Part shown: positions 32,254 through 43,286 of the stretch, piece after piece
How positions within the stretch are numbered: the stretch's first letter is position 1
Layout of the letters: each line of letters starts with the position of its first letter
Assembly: GCA_021018995.1 (NCBI GenBank)
Contig: CM037596.1
Span: 68,489,367-68,553,366 of the forward strand
Reading direction: 5' to 3'
Source of the DNA: Chloranthus sessilifolius
Taxonomy: Eukaryota > Streptophyta > Magnoliopsida > Chloranthales > Chloranthaceae
Length of the DNA stretch: 64,000 bases
Translations under genes and position numbers: made by a program
The notes under the pieces: model-generated
Database searches by the model: none
What the model was told of the DNA's origin: nothing
The model's input: only the letters and a program-made list of their open reading frames with translations

Positions 32254-33304
32254 AAAACATAGAGTTAGGGGAAAGCGTAGTTACGGAAGAGGAAGAAGAA
32301 CACGGGAAGAAAGCCTTATATCATATATTAATTCTAATAAAACAAACTTAGAAATAAAAACTCAAAACATATGGAATCTTACAACTATTCACACACTATT
32401 ACACTACTATGCATGCATTAAAGAAATATAAACAAAAGGAGGAAGCTTACCGAAACCTTGAGTAGCTTCTCCGATACACACTAATACAAATTAAAAGAAA
32501 GAACAAGAGAGAAGAGAAAGGAATTGTGGAAATTGCTGGGTGTCCTGGACAATCCCCAGGCTAACCCTTTTATAGATGGTTGCGGACTTGAAACGGGTTG
32601 AAATCCGCCGCGGAGTGGGACACGTGTGCTATGTGGATTGGATGCAGTCATTTCGTCCCTTGATAATTGTAGTCTGACGTAATGGCATGCGTCAGTGCTT
32701 CATTATTTGGAAGATGACTTCATGGCTTGCGTCATCAACAGCTGACAAAGCTATTGAGTAGCCATGACTATTGGAGGCTGTGTTGGCCAACAATAATCTG
32801 AATGGTTGGGTCCATGATGATGCGTGAATAAATAGCTGTTTTGGCTTATTTGTCCCTTTACTAATTTGAAGTGACAGCTTCATTGGCTGTATTGACGGTT
32901 GCTTGGAGTGGTGGACAGCTGTATTGGCTAGTGGACAACTGTATTGACTATTGATGAATTATTTCTTGCTTTTGACCTGGTTGATTATTGAGTCCCAATA
33001 TTCACCAAGTAATTGATCATGACTGTCTGGTTGCGATTCTCCTGCTAGAACATGAAAGGAATTATTATTTTCAGACTAAGTGAGGGAATCTTCATCCGAA
33101 TGGGATACTGAATTAAAGGTTTGAAGAAAATGGGCTTTCATTAAAGCAAGACAACGATGATTAATCTGTGTTTCAGATAAATCGGGATGTTGTTTTCGAA
33201 TCATGGATTTGAATATTTCAAAAGGATTGGATTCTAAAGAAGATAAAGAAGCCTCAGTTTTTGTTGTTTTGGCATACTGAGAGATTGGATTCCGATTATA
33301 AAAT
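32254..33304 (-). mobile_element. Endogenous pararetrovirus fragment M (ORF2 end + intergenic promoter)
   Basis: Reverse complement of the 45700-46730 region of unit A. The C-terminal part of ORF2 lies at 33304-33076 and the intergenic region at 33075-32254, with a TATA box (minus CTATAAAAGGG near 32570). It ends within a few bases of where the tRNA-Met primer site would start. The other end joins an Athila/Tat LTR at about 33304. Confidence 0.85.
33076..33304 (-). pseudogene. Pararetrovirus ORF2 C-terminal fragment
   Basis: Contains SQYAKTTKTEASLSSLE, EIFKSMIRKQHPDLSE, QINHRCLALMKAHFLQ and SHSDEDSLT. It is closely matched by the end of ORF2 in unit A (45680-45900), which continues further before its stop. 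Function of ORF2 is unknown to me. This fragment covers only about the last fifth of it. Confidence 0.8.
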
Positions 33305-34511
33305 AACACCAAAAATCACCTCAATTAAACACTTTAAAAATGATCAAAATTCAAGTTAAAAACTCACAGGTAAATGAATTAATGTATAGCAACAGGTAAG
33401 TATTGCGAATGTCGATTCCTTAGATATTGTCTATGAAAACTAAAATTTAAAATCCCACTTAACTAATCCAATCAATTAATTCAAATATCTAATTCCAATC
33501 TTTGAAACTCTAAAACTGAAAATTTTGTAAACAGAAGATAAATAAAAAATTAGATAAATTGGAGAGAAATTCTATTAAGAAATGACATCAACGTTTATAA
33601 CCTAACTCTCTTTCTAATGTCCTTTTAAAATTAACAATTAAGATTTAAAATCTAGACACAGATAATCTTGATCCCATTAAAAGTGTTTAAATTTTATAAA
33701 GGCAATCTTTTTTTTGTACAAATTGCTACGTAAATCTAAAAGTTCTCTTGGTCAAATAAAAATTTAGGTAACTAAAATTTTTTATTTCTCTTGAATGGAT
33801 CAATTATATTTTTGATCATTCTCATATCCGATCGTGCTAATCTTCCTTAAACTATTTGATAAAAAAATATAATCTTATCGAATCATCAAGTATAAAAATG
33901 GAGAAGCCCTTAAGCATACTAGATATTCTTATAATTGACTTTAAAATCAAGTAACAAAAGGCCTCATAGCATTAAAAGTATTGAAATAGAAAATAATCAT
34001 TAAAACAATGGATCATAAAAATTTCAATTAAAACTCCATAAGAAATTAAGTTAGAGTTTCATCTTAACTTTGATGTATGGATTTAGCAATACATAATCTT
34101 TGCAATTTTCTTCATTATACTCTTGATCATATTGAATTGAAGGAAAAGTTCAGATTTAGAAAGGTGCCAATCTTCCTCTTCTCAATCTCTCTCTCAACTC
34201 AACTTTCTCAATTTGAATCTCTAATCTAATTAACTAGAACTAGAAAACTAAATTGTATAAAATTAAAAGTAAAAATTAAAGACATAAAGTAAAGAAATTA
34301 TATCAACCTATAAAAAACTTGGCTTAAGCCTCCTTCCCCTTAACATTCTACTTGAATTGAAAAAACATGAACATAAGATAACAAAAAAAAAAAAGAATAA
34401 TGTAATAATTAAAAAGAAATTAGAAGAGGTTTCTATGAAGAATTAGACCAAAACTTTCATTCTCTTTAACAATCTACTTAAAAATAAATTATTCAACTAA
34501 ATTAAAGCTGG

Positions 34512-37090
34512 TGTCACAGCCTAATTTTTCCGTTCTCATAAAATCCTGTGCAATATTTTTTTTTCTTTCTTACTCCCTAATCTAAGGAAAAATCGGACCG
34601 TTGGATCACACTTCACAATCCGAATAAAGAAATTTCTTGGTACACCTACGAAATATAGAGTCAAAGCAAAGATACATATGACAAAATAAAGGTTTTCTTC
34701 TATACATAATAACTAAACAAAAAGGCTCAAAAGAAACCTCCGGTGATGGTCGACTATCACCAAATTAGTGGCTTACAAAATATTTTTACAAAAACTGACA
34801 GTGTCATTATATCTGATTATAGAATGTACCAAATCTAAGTCCGTAAGTACACAAAATAAACCCAAAGCGCTCTTAGTCCAGCGCTAGTACCTATGGTGGA
34901 ATTCCCCAAACGGGAGATCCTGTTCTTTTCTCCGGTACTTGATCCACATCTACACCTGTGATGTATAATCGGGGTGAGCAAATAGTCTAAGCTCAGTAAG
35001 GGAAAACACAATGCAAATTCACATTTCATCATATAGAATAGATTCAATGATAGAATTGAAAGGTAATTCAAAAACAGAGTTTCACAAAAATAACTGGAAT
35101 TTATATCAAGACAAAATATCAAAGAAATTTCAATAGTCTACGATAGTGTGTTACATAAAGATCACAGCAGTAAAATTTGGAGTTTTCAAGTGTTGTCTGA
35201 TTTCTTATTCACATACGTGTTTCACATGCAACTTATCATCTCATGGATAACTTAACACAATAACTTAAATTCTCCCAAGCATAATATAGCATTGGGAGCC
35301 ACATATTTTCCGATGGGAATCCCTAACCATCGTCGCTCAATTGAACATATGAAAAATTGCCCAAGCCCCTGCGCTATGAGGGATATTTGGCGAAATGAAA
35401 TTACCGTTGGCATGTAGAATTGTATGGATATCCTGTCGTACGGTCACAGATATCCTGTCGTGTCGGTTACAGATATCCCGTTGTGTCGGTAGGGTATTCA
35501 TTCACGTGAACCTTAAATCGAATGCATATGCTAACACATAATAATCATTTAATAACTCACGGTAAATCTTAATTCCTTTTCCCTTGTTTCAGAAACTAAC
35601 TCATTCGGAGTTTACAGTTTTTCGTATGCACAATACAAGACTTATATGCAGAACTTATTTTCCAAAGCTTTCATGATGAACATGCAAATTGTCGCAAGTC
35701 TAAAACTCATTTTCTTCTATAATTAAACTAATGTCTTCTGAGTTATGAATAAAAAAGGAAGCAAAATGAATATCATTCCAGCTATGAGTCAAGAAGCAAA
35801 ATGAAGCAAACATCGTACGAACTACAAGTCAAGAAGCAAAACAAACCACACATCGTACAAATTACGAATCAAGAAGCAGAACAAATGAATATCATACTAG
35901 CTACGAGTCAAGAAGCGAAATGAAACAAATATCAAAGACATCTATGAATCAAAATCGAAAGTGCAAATAGATGTTGAATTTCCCCTATCTCAACTTGAAT
36001 CCAAAATGAAGATTTCCTTTCTCAAGGAAACCTTTATCTCATATAACCTTGATCCTGACCTAGAACACAACAAATTTCATCCTATACATCAAATGTGATG
36101 AAAAACGGGAAGTTCAAAAGTCTCCTTGAGTCCCTTTACTAAAAATAGAAAAATCTCATAATCTGACCAAATCGATCGATCGAATTCCAAATCGATCGAT
36201 CGGTTTCCAAAATTGATTGATCAAATTCCAGTTCGATCAATCGGTTTCTTCAAAAAATCTACATACCTCTGTTGTCACCATCCAATCGATCGGTTCCCAA
36301 ACCGATCGATCGGTCTCCAAGATCGATCAATCAAATTCCATTTCGATCGATAGGTTTCTCAAATCGATCGATCGAATTTTATTTCGATCAATCTCTTTTC
36401 TCCAAAAACCTTTCACATTTTCTAATTTGATCGTTATTCTCAGCCATGTTGGCTTCTTTTTCCCTGACTCATTTTTTCCTCAAAAGTGTATCTTACACTT
36501 CACGATTTCAAGCACACTTCTACTAAAGCTTAACCAATTCACAAATCACACAATAACACATTCTTGCTTACCTTTATTTGGTCGATCTCACACTTCTAAA
36601 GAGTGGTTTCTACGGATAGTTTCGAAGCGAAAATCGTGGATCCTTCCTGCAGAACGAATCCAACAACAAATCTCTACTTACTCACACACTACCCTTCACT
36701 CTACTTATTGCATATTCTTCCTTCCTCTTCTCACCAACATACCAAGCAAAAGAATGAAATTATCTCATCCATTTGCTCTTATACCTAACGATATTCTTCA
36801 AGTGTTAAGCCCATACACTGTACGTAGGTGTAATGTCTCACATCCAACAGTCAAAATACATGTCTAAAGGTCCTAACTAAGGCCCAAAGTCAGTCCAACC
36901 TGTCGACGCAATTAGTCAGCCCAATATAGTTGGCCCAAATAGTCGCCCTAATTAATCCAACTAGTGTTAATTATTTAACAAACTTTCTTTTTCCAAAATT
37001 TTACCTCTAGGTCGCACAAGAGCACAGTGTGTTGTCCCTGGCACATACACTTAGTCGGTGCGTGCAGGTTCAAAATTTCGGGATGCTACA
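34512..37090 (-). mobile_element. Tekay-type solo LTR with target duplication GCTGG
   Basis: The plus-strand limits are TGTCACAGCC at 34512 and GGGATGCTACA at 37090, so on its own strand it runs TGTAGCATCCC...GGCTGTGACA, matching the ends of element C LTRs. The 5-mer GCTGG lies immediately on both sides (34507-34511 and 37091-37095). It contains a CGATCGATCG array (36165-36400). No internal region, hence a product of LTR-LTR recombination. The 216-aa ORF at 36217 is an artefact of the array. Confidence 0.9.
36165..36400. repeat. CGATCGATCG motif array in solo LTR
   Basis: About ten copies of AAATCGATCGATCG and variants, paired around short spacers, as in the element C LTRs. Confidence 0.85.
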
Positions 37091-38262
37091 GCTGGAAATT
37101 AAAGAGAACTAGACGAGAGAGAGATCTATGCTTGAAGAAATCTTTAACTTCAAAGGTTGGTTCTTAAGAATGAGTGATGAAGTGTTTATAGAGAGTTGCA
37201 AGGTCTCTTTCTTTCCTTCTTTGGTCTTAATGATCCTTCTCCAATTGAATTCTTTAAAATTTTAACTTTCTCAATCTCTTATGTGAGTTTTCCTTTTAAG
37301 AGGTATTTACTACCATACTTTCCATATTAAAACCTTCACTAATTGATTCTTTCTTCTCTCACCTTTCTTTTTTCAAATTTTTGTGTGTTACACTTGCTAA
37401 ATTAACCAAGTTTGATGGAATGAATCAAATACTCTGAAATATCTCATCCAAAAATCTCTCAAATTTACAAGTATGTAATCTATCATAAAGACCTTCTTTA
37501 TTTTTTTTAATCAAACTTACCTTCCAAAACGACTTCCTTATCTAAAAGTTCCATGACTTTTCTTCTCTTTATCTTAACCAATCTCTTTTATATATTTCTT
37601 TGACTTTGTTGATCTTGAAAATTGATATTTGCAATATAATTTAGCACTTTTTTTTAAATTCCTACAATAATCACAAAAGTGTTTAATTAGTCTAATTTTA
37701 TATCAAATTAACTAGCAATAAAAGATAGTTTAAAGGGAAAATATGCAATAAAATTAGAGTTATTAGACACCCCTAAACTTGTTTCTTGCTAGTCTTCGAG
37801 CAAGACAAATAAAACTAACACTATCCTATCTAATCACACAAACCCGATGAAAACAAACTAATGACAATATTGAGAAAACTAAAGAAATGATAATAAAACA
37901 ATCTCCAAAAGTATTTTTCATTATTATGCACATAGGACAATTGTCAATTTAGATAATAGTTCCTAGGAAAAATACAACTTCAATTAATCCGTATTAGCAA
38001 ACTAATAAAAATTCACAATTATCTCAAGCTAGAAAAAGTTTACATCCATTCATACTCAGTATTGTGTGCATTGGCCAACTATTCACATATCATTTACCTT
38101 CAGAATATAAGAAACTAGCTCACCCTTAGAAAATGCGCTTCGACTCAAACGTCACAATGGATTTTTAACACTCAACAATAAAATCACTCTAAGTTGGGTA
38201 TTTTAATATCACTCATATGTGGGTGATCAATGATTCAAATTCTCATATTGCCGACATACCTT

Positions 38263-39496
38263 AAAAAAATTTATGTTGTCCTCAAAGGATTCCAACCAGA
38301 AATTTATACCTCATGGCAATCCTGCCATAGCCAAATTTATAATTTTCCAAACCCATTATACCAAATGCATAACTCCATGAGAGACGGCCGAGCTGCTTTC
38401 AAAATATTTTATTAACCCTGGCATTGCTCCATCCATGCATCACGATATTAATGGAGTATGGAAAAACCATATGGTTAATAATAAGAAAAAAGTGAGGCAA
38501 CATTTGAGCATCCTTACATCCAAAATTCAGGCTCAAGAAGCCCATACCCAACAACTTTATGAAGGTCTAATCTCCTTGCTCAAAGACGTTAATTGGGAAG
38601 AAGAAACATTTTCCATTGAAAAAATTTCCTATTTCCTCAACCTCATTGAATTGGTGAAACAAAATGATCCAATTCTGCATCGCCTTAAAAGAATCTGCAT
38701 GTTTGAAAAGGCCAAACATGTCCTTCCAATTGATATTTTCCAAAATATTGTATCTCAAATTGAAAATTCTGCTACTGAGATCAAGCAAATCTTATTGCAG
38801 AATTATCAATTTATCAATCATCTTCAGGGTTATCATCTCCCAAAATTTTCTTTATTTACACCAGATTATCCTCATAATCTTTTGCAATGTCTTGATTGGG
38901 GATTGGTTAACTAAATCATTTTCCCACTTTTCAATATGCCAAATTTTCCTCGAATGATCAAATCCATGGTTTTCCATACCTCAAAATATTTACTCAAAGG
39001 CATTTACCTTACTGTTTGGATCACTAGCACTCTTGGTTGGCGATCTAGAAAACAATTCTTCTAACCCTATCAAATTTGGATTCTTCGAAAAGCACGGATG
39101 TATGAATTTTCATATATCAACAGAGCTAATCCTTTGGCACAATCTAATGCTCAGTCAATTTCTCCCAAATCCTATTGGATTCGTTCTCTAATGCATTTTT
39201 CTCAACAAGCCAGAGAAATTTCTAAAGACCATTATTTCTTCAAAATTACTGATGGTCGATGAATTTTCATCACGGATTTTCCCATAGAATATATGGCGAC
39301 TTCGCAACAGGAAGACGAAGCAGAGAAATTTCTGCAACAATTAATCAGCAGAAATAATCTCCATCTGCCTGCCAATTTGAAAATTGAAACGCCTATCCAA
39401 GAAGAAGTGCAGTTACATGATGTACCTAATTCAGATAGTTCTCTATCAGGAGACTCAATATTTTATCAGAATCTTGACAATCACATGGAACCATGA
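38263..39496 (+). pseudogene. Pararetrovirus viroplasmin/transactivator-like ORF (broken)
   Basis: The first ~50 residues (38263-38415) contain KIYVVLKGFQPEIYTSWQ and QIYNFPNPLYQ, then SMRDGRAAF. This is the caulimovirus viroplasmin (inclusion-body/translational transactivator) motif: aromatic-V-x-K-G-x-x-P-x-IY-x-SW, C, FxxxxY. A frameshift leads into 38418-38914 (VWKNHMVNNKKKVRQHL, then a helical, Leu-rich stretch) and another into 38933-39496 with several stops. It ends EEVQLHDVPNSDS...MEP. The region directly precedes the common intergenic promoter. It shows no similarity to ORF2 of unit A, which occupies the same position there. The 5' end is lost at the Athila/Tat junction. Confidence 0.72.
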
Positions 39497-39666
39497 GGAT
39501 AAATCAGTCAAAACAGCTGTTTGTTGAAATAATAATCTTCACAAATCATAATAGACCCCGCCATTCAGATTATTGTCGGCCAACACAGCCTACAATAATG
39601 CATTCAATAGTTGTGCCAGCTGTTGATGGCGTCAGCCATGATATCATCCTCCAATAAATGAAGCAC

Positions 39667-39683
39667 TGACGCATGCCATGACG
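39667..39683 (+). promoter_or_regulatory. as-1-like element
   Basis: Two TGACG motifs stand with exactly 12 bases from T to T (TGACGCATGCCATGACG), the spacing of the as-1 element in the CaMV 35S promoter, which binds TGA-type bZIP factors. In unit A (about 46300) the second motif is altered to TTACG. Confidence 0.6.
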
Positions 39684-39790
39684 TCAGTTAGAACACAATT
39701 ATGAAGGGACGAAGCGACTGCATCCAATCCACATAGCAGACATGTCCCACTCCGTGGTGGATTTCAACCCGTTTCAAGTCCGCAATCATC

Positions 39791-39798
39791 TATAAAAG
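39791..39798 (+). promoter_or_regulatory. TATA box, pararetrovirus promoter (first copy)
   Basis: TATAAAAG lies about 110 bases downstream of the as-1-like element and is conserved in all three copies of this region. Confidence 0.75.
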
Positions 39799-40104
39799 GG
39801 TTAGCCTGGGGATTGTCCAGGACACCCAACAATTTCCACAATTCCTTCCCTGCTTTCTTGTTCTTTAGTTTAAGTTTGTATTAGAGTGTATCGGAGAAGC
39901 TCTCCATATCGGTAAGCTTTTCTTAGTTTATATTTGTTTAATGCATACATAGTAGTTGCACAGTGTGTACATAGTATTGAGATTCCTTATGTTTTGAGTT
40001 TTTAATTATAAGTTTGTTTTATTAAGGAGTAATATATGATATAAGGCTTTCTTCCCATGTGCTTCTTCCTCTTCCGTAACTATGCTTTTCCTTGACTCTG
40101 TGTT

Positions 40105-40118
40105 TGGTATTCAGAGCC
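40105..40118 (+). other. Pararetrovirus tRNA-Met primer site (one-base insertion)
   Basis: TGGTATTCAGAGCC corresponds to the consensus TGGTATCAGAGCC with one extra T. It marks position 1 of unit A. Confidence 0.8.
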
Positions 40119-40683
40119 ATGTCTGACTAAGCCCGTGGTAATTACAAATGGCGGGTGGCTAGTGTTGGAATATTGAGAAGGTAGTGCATCGTGATTAGGG
40201 TGGCTAATCATGGGCGTATGAACTACTGTTCATCATCTTCTTCAACGATTTTTATGGAGGACTTATAATGATTTGTTTAGATTTACTACTATGTTGTGGT
40301 AGCGTGGGAAGTCGCGTTGGGATGACTTGATGGCATTGTAGCAGTGAGTGCATTGTTGCCGATTGATTCCCCATAAAAGTTTTCGTGGTCGGACGCAGTT
40401 TTGCAACAACAATCTAGTAGTAAATCTAAATGAACTTCTGTAAGAAGTCCATAAAAATTTATGGAGAAGAAGGTAAATAGTAATTTACTATGCTGATGAA
40501 TAGTATTCCGAATCACTATTTACTATAGTAAAACTATTCCAGCATTACTATTCCCATATGTAATTATAGTCTTATTGGTTTTCACTAAAGCTCTTTTACC
40601 CTTACTTTTTTACTGTTTTAAAATTATAAAAATTTAAAAAAAAAAAAATTTAAAATTTTTTTTTAAAAAACCATTTTAATCTT
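40119..40683 (+). other. Pararetrovirus leader of unit A
   Basis: Noncoding leader of about 565 bases with several short upstream ORFs and a long hairpin (40249-40456), followed by an A/T-rich run (40620-40675). This matches caulimovirid leaders, in which ribosomes bypass a structured segment. Confidence 0.65.
40249..40456 (+). other. Long leader hairpin (unit A)
   Basis: The inner stem is TTTAGATTTACTACTA (40276-40291) with a perfect complement at 40415-40430. The outer stem is TTTTTATGGAGGACTT (40249-40264) with AAGTCCATAAAAA (40444-40456). The loop region is about 120 bases. The same arms occur in unit 2 (about 46873-47085) with one mismatch. Confidence 0.8.
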
Positions 40684-41662
40684 ATGTCTCTTTTTAATTT
40701 TTCATCCAAAAAATTAATCAAAAATAAATAATTAGACAAATGGTCTCAAATTGATGACCAACAAAACCAATTAAATCAATGGACAATTCCTTCCATCAAT
40801 CCCAAAATAATCTATCAATATGGATGGAAAGATTGGTCCATCGACATGTCAATCAAAACTACTGAGCAAACTCTCAGTATTAATGAAGAAAGTCAAAATG
40901 AAGGTTTTCAATTACTTTCAAATGAAGATTTATTGCACGACCTTCATCGTTTCAAATTTCTTCATTTAGGATGCATTCAAGTTGCATTCAAACCCTTGAC
41001 CTTATTAGGTCTTGAAGAAAGTAGTCTACTCAGCACTCTTAAAGATGCTAGATGTCTTAACTGGCATTCATCTCTTATGGCTGCTGTTGAGACCAGCCTA
41101 TGCTTTGGTCCAGTCTACTATAATGTTTTTCCAAACTTAACTTTATCATTATCTGATAAAAATATTTTTCATGCTTGTACCCTTAACTTACGGATACAAC
41201 TTTATGCCTAGATCAGAGACCATTCCTCTAATCTATCGCCTTCATTATAAGCTGATGACTTCCCTGGCTCCAAAAATTAACTACCACACTGTACCAGGAA
41301 GGACGATCTTAATTGAGACCAACAGCACAACAACCAATGTGCCAACACCTAAATTAATTGAATGGAAAAATATTACTTTTCCTTATGCTTGGCGTAGACC
41401 TCAAGTTGTATCTCCAAAACTATTTTTATACCAAGAGATTGAACAAATTGTTCAAAATACCCAGGGAGATGTAATCTTAAAATTTGATAGATCTACATCC
41501 CACAGAACTTCTTATAGGAGTTCTTACTCTGAATCAAAGTCACGAGGTCCTTATAGAGTTTTTATACCCTCGACTGCTCGATCATCTTATTCAGAAGTTA
41601 ACTCATCTGTTCCTTCTGAATATAATCAACCTAATCTTGAAGGAATCCAAGTCTCTAAATAA
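40684..41662 (+). pseudogene. Pararetrovirus movement protein, unit A
   Basis: 30K-superfamily movement protein, which would enlarge plasmodesmata for cell-to-cell spread. ATG at 40684 is followed by an in-frame TAA at 40729-40731, which unit 2 shares. The next ATG in frame is at 40846. The core is recognisable from LLGLEESSLLSTLKDARCL, AAVETSLCFGPVYYNVFPN and LTLSLSDKNIFHACTLNL. An ~8-base deletion near 41190, relative to unit 2, shifts the frame. The protein continues in the next frame (GYNFMPRSETIPLIYRLHYK, then a Ser/Tyr/Arg-rich tail) to TAA at 41660. Nonfunctional. Confidence 0.8.
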
Positions 41663-41750
41663 CAGATTCCTCATAGGATATATACCCAACAGTAAAGGGA
41701 ATCCCCTACTGCTAGCGAGATGAATTTCTCAATCCATTAATAAAGTTTTT

Positions 41751-42806
41751 ATGGCTTTTACAAAACCAGAAAACTTTGTTATTAATAGACAAGAAATCAA
41801 TGCTGAATTTCAGCAAGACAAATATGCATCATTCCGTGAATGGTATTTTAAAAAATTTTCTGCAACAAAATTGCAAAAATTCAAAGAACAATTTTACAAA
41901 TATATTGAAACTTTTTATCAAGTAATTCCATTTGTTACTTGGTTCAAAGCAACAAAATATCTTGAAATGAATCAGGATGAAAGGAGAATATTTCTCCTTG
42001 AAGATTTTCAAAAAGAATGGCAGAAACTAGATGGTTTCACGGGGCAGTCAGTTCACCCTCTGGTTGAAGCTTTAAAACAACCTCAACCTAATTCAACAGC
42101 AACTTTGAAATCCACTGCTTTCATCAAACCTGTTGACAAATCAAATAATTCTTTAATACATTATACTAATCCCCAACAAGAACTTATTTACCAATTAAAA
42201 TCCCGATTAAAATCATTATCTTATAAGAAACAAATAAAACAGAAAATTTTCCAAATCAATGTTTTAACTCAAACAACAGAAAATCCTAAATCAAAATCTT
42301 ATCCCCCAAGTTTTTATAAACAAAAGACTCAAAAGATTTATGAGTCTTCTTCACCAAAGAAATCCAAATCCAAATCAAAATCATAAGAATACATTACATG
42401 TTATAAATGTTCAAATTTTGGTCATTATGCCAACAGGTGTAAGATCAAGAAAAAATCATATCAACTTTATGACAAAGACCCAAAACTCATTCAGACAAAA
42501 TCTGAATTTACTCCATCTTTTGATAATTCAAAAATAAATTGTCAAAATTCTGGAATCAATGTTCCGACAAATATTCAACCAACGCTATTGGAATTAGCAG
42601 ACAAAACTACTAATCCAATAAAAGAATTTCAAATTCAAAACTCAAATAATGAGTCTATACCTAGACTTGTTACAATCGGAGACATTATACATGAAATTAA
42701 TTCATTAAAAATTGAGATGAGTAAGCAAAAGAAATCTCTTACTACTCAACCACCAATTCAACAACAAAATCAAATCAATATTATGAGCCAAGTAACAGCT
42801 CAAAAA
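41751..42806 (+). pseudogene. Pararetrovirus coat protein region with zinc knuckle, unit A
   Basis: Capsid-type domain: MAFTKPENFVINRQE start, then FREWYFKKFSATKLQKFKE and VIPFVTWFKATKYLEMNQDE. A Lys/Ser-rich tail (KKSKSKSKS) ends at a stop at 42384. In the same frame follows the zinc knuckle CYKCSNFGHYANRC (C-x2-C-x4-H-x4-C), then a Gln/Asn-rich linker. Unit 2 has Gln at the 42384 stop. The ATG at 41751 lies downstream of stops that both units share, so separate initiation or an old shared frameshift relative to the movement protein is possible. Confidence 0.8.
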
Positions 42807-43277
42807 TAGAATATTCAAGTTACTTTGGTAATCAATTAAGAATTTACTATCAAAGATATTGTTGCCCTAATTGATAGTGGAGCTTATTTAAACTGCATAC
42901 AAGAAGGATTGGTTCCTACTCAATATTTTGATAAAACCACTCAAACCCTTAATAATGCTAGTGGTTACAAAATGCAAATTAAATACAAATTAAATTATGT
43001 CTCAATTTGTAACAATGGAGTATGTATTCCATCCAATTTTATACTTATCCAAGATTTAACTCAAATTGTTATTCTTGGTACTCCGTTTATCACCTCTATT
43101 TTCCCATTAACCAAGGTAAATGAAAATGGTATTCATGCCCAATATAATGGACATAATCTCCTATTTCAATTTGTAACTCCACCACAAACAAAAGTAATCA
43201 ATTCTGTAGAATCTAATTTATTCTTCAAAGAAAAGCAACTTAACTTCTTACAACAAGAAGTCAAGTTTTTATCTTAA
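42807..43277 (+). pseudogene. Pararetrovirus aspartic protease, unit A
   Basis: Retropepsin-like: VALIDSGAYLNCIQEGLV holds the DSG catalytic triad (intact here), then YKMQIKYKLNYVSIC and IVILGTPFITSIFPL. It would process the polyprotein. Two stops precede it (TAG at 42807, where unit 2 has Trp, and TAA near 42837, where unit 2 has Gln). TAA at 43275 separates it from RT. All in the coat protein frame. Confidence 0.83.
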
Positions 43278-43286
43278 GAAAAACAA

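Larger units (their letters stand above)
33305..38262 (-). mobile_element. Athila/Tat-type 3' UTR and LTR, split by a solo LTR
   Basis: Read on the minus strand: 3' untranslated sequence homologous to 32050-32253 (38262-37790), a CAAGTTTAGGGG tract, then an LTR starting TGTCTAATAACTC at 37769 and running to about 33305. A foreign 2.6-kb solo LTR interrupts it at 34512-37090. No coding sequence. The LTR end is not clean at 33305, so it is probably truncated by the pararetrovirus junction. Confidence 0.65.
39497..40104 (+). promoter_or_regulatory. Pararetrovirus intergenic region with promoter (first copy)
   Basis: Noncoding. It contains a doubled TGACG (39667-39683), the conserved block CCGTTTCAAGTCCGCAATC, a TATA box at 39791-39798, and GGATTGTCCAGGACACCC downstream. 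It is almost colinear with 46115-46731 and with fragment M. It would drive the terminally redundant genomic RNA. Confidence 0.75.

Noticed and set aside
36217..36867. 216-codon plus-strand ORF in the solo LTR
   Set aside because: Its repetitive SIDR/FDQS sequence is the translated CGATCGATCG array, and the ORF lies wholly inside an LTR defined by target duplications.
40289..40516. Minus-strand 75-codon ORF present in both virus units
   Set aside because: Present at 46915-47142 too, but only because the leader is duplicated; it lies over the leader hairpin and has no recognisable domain.
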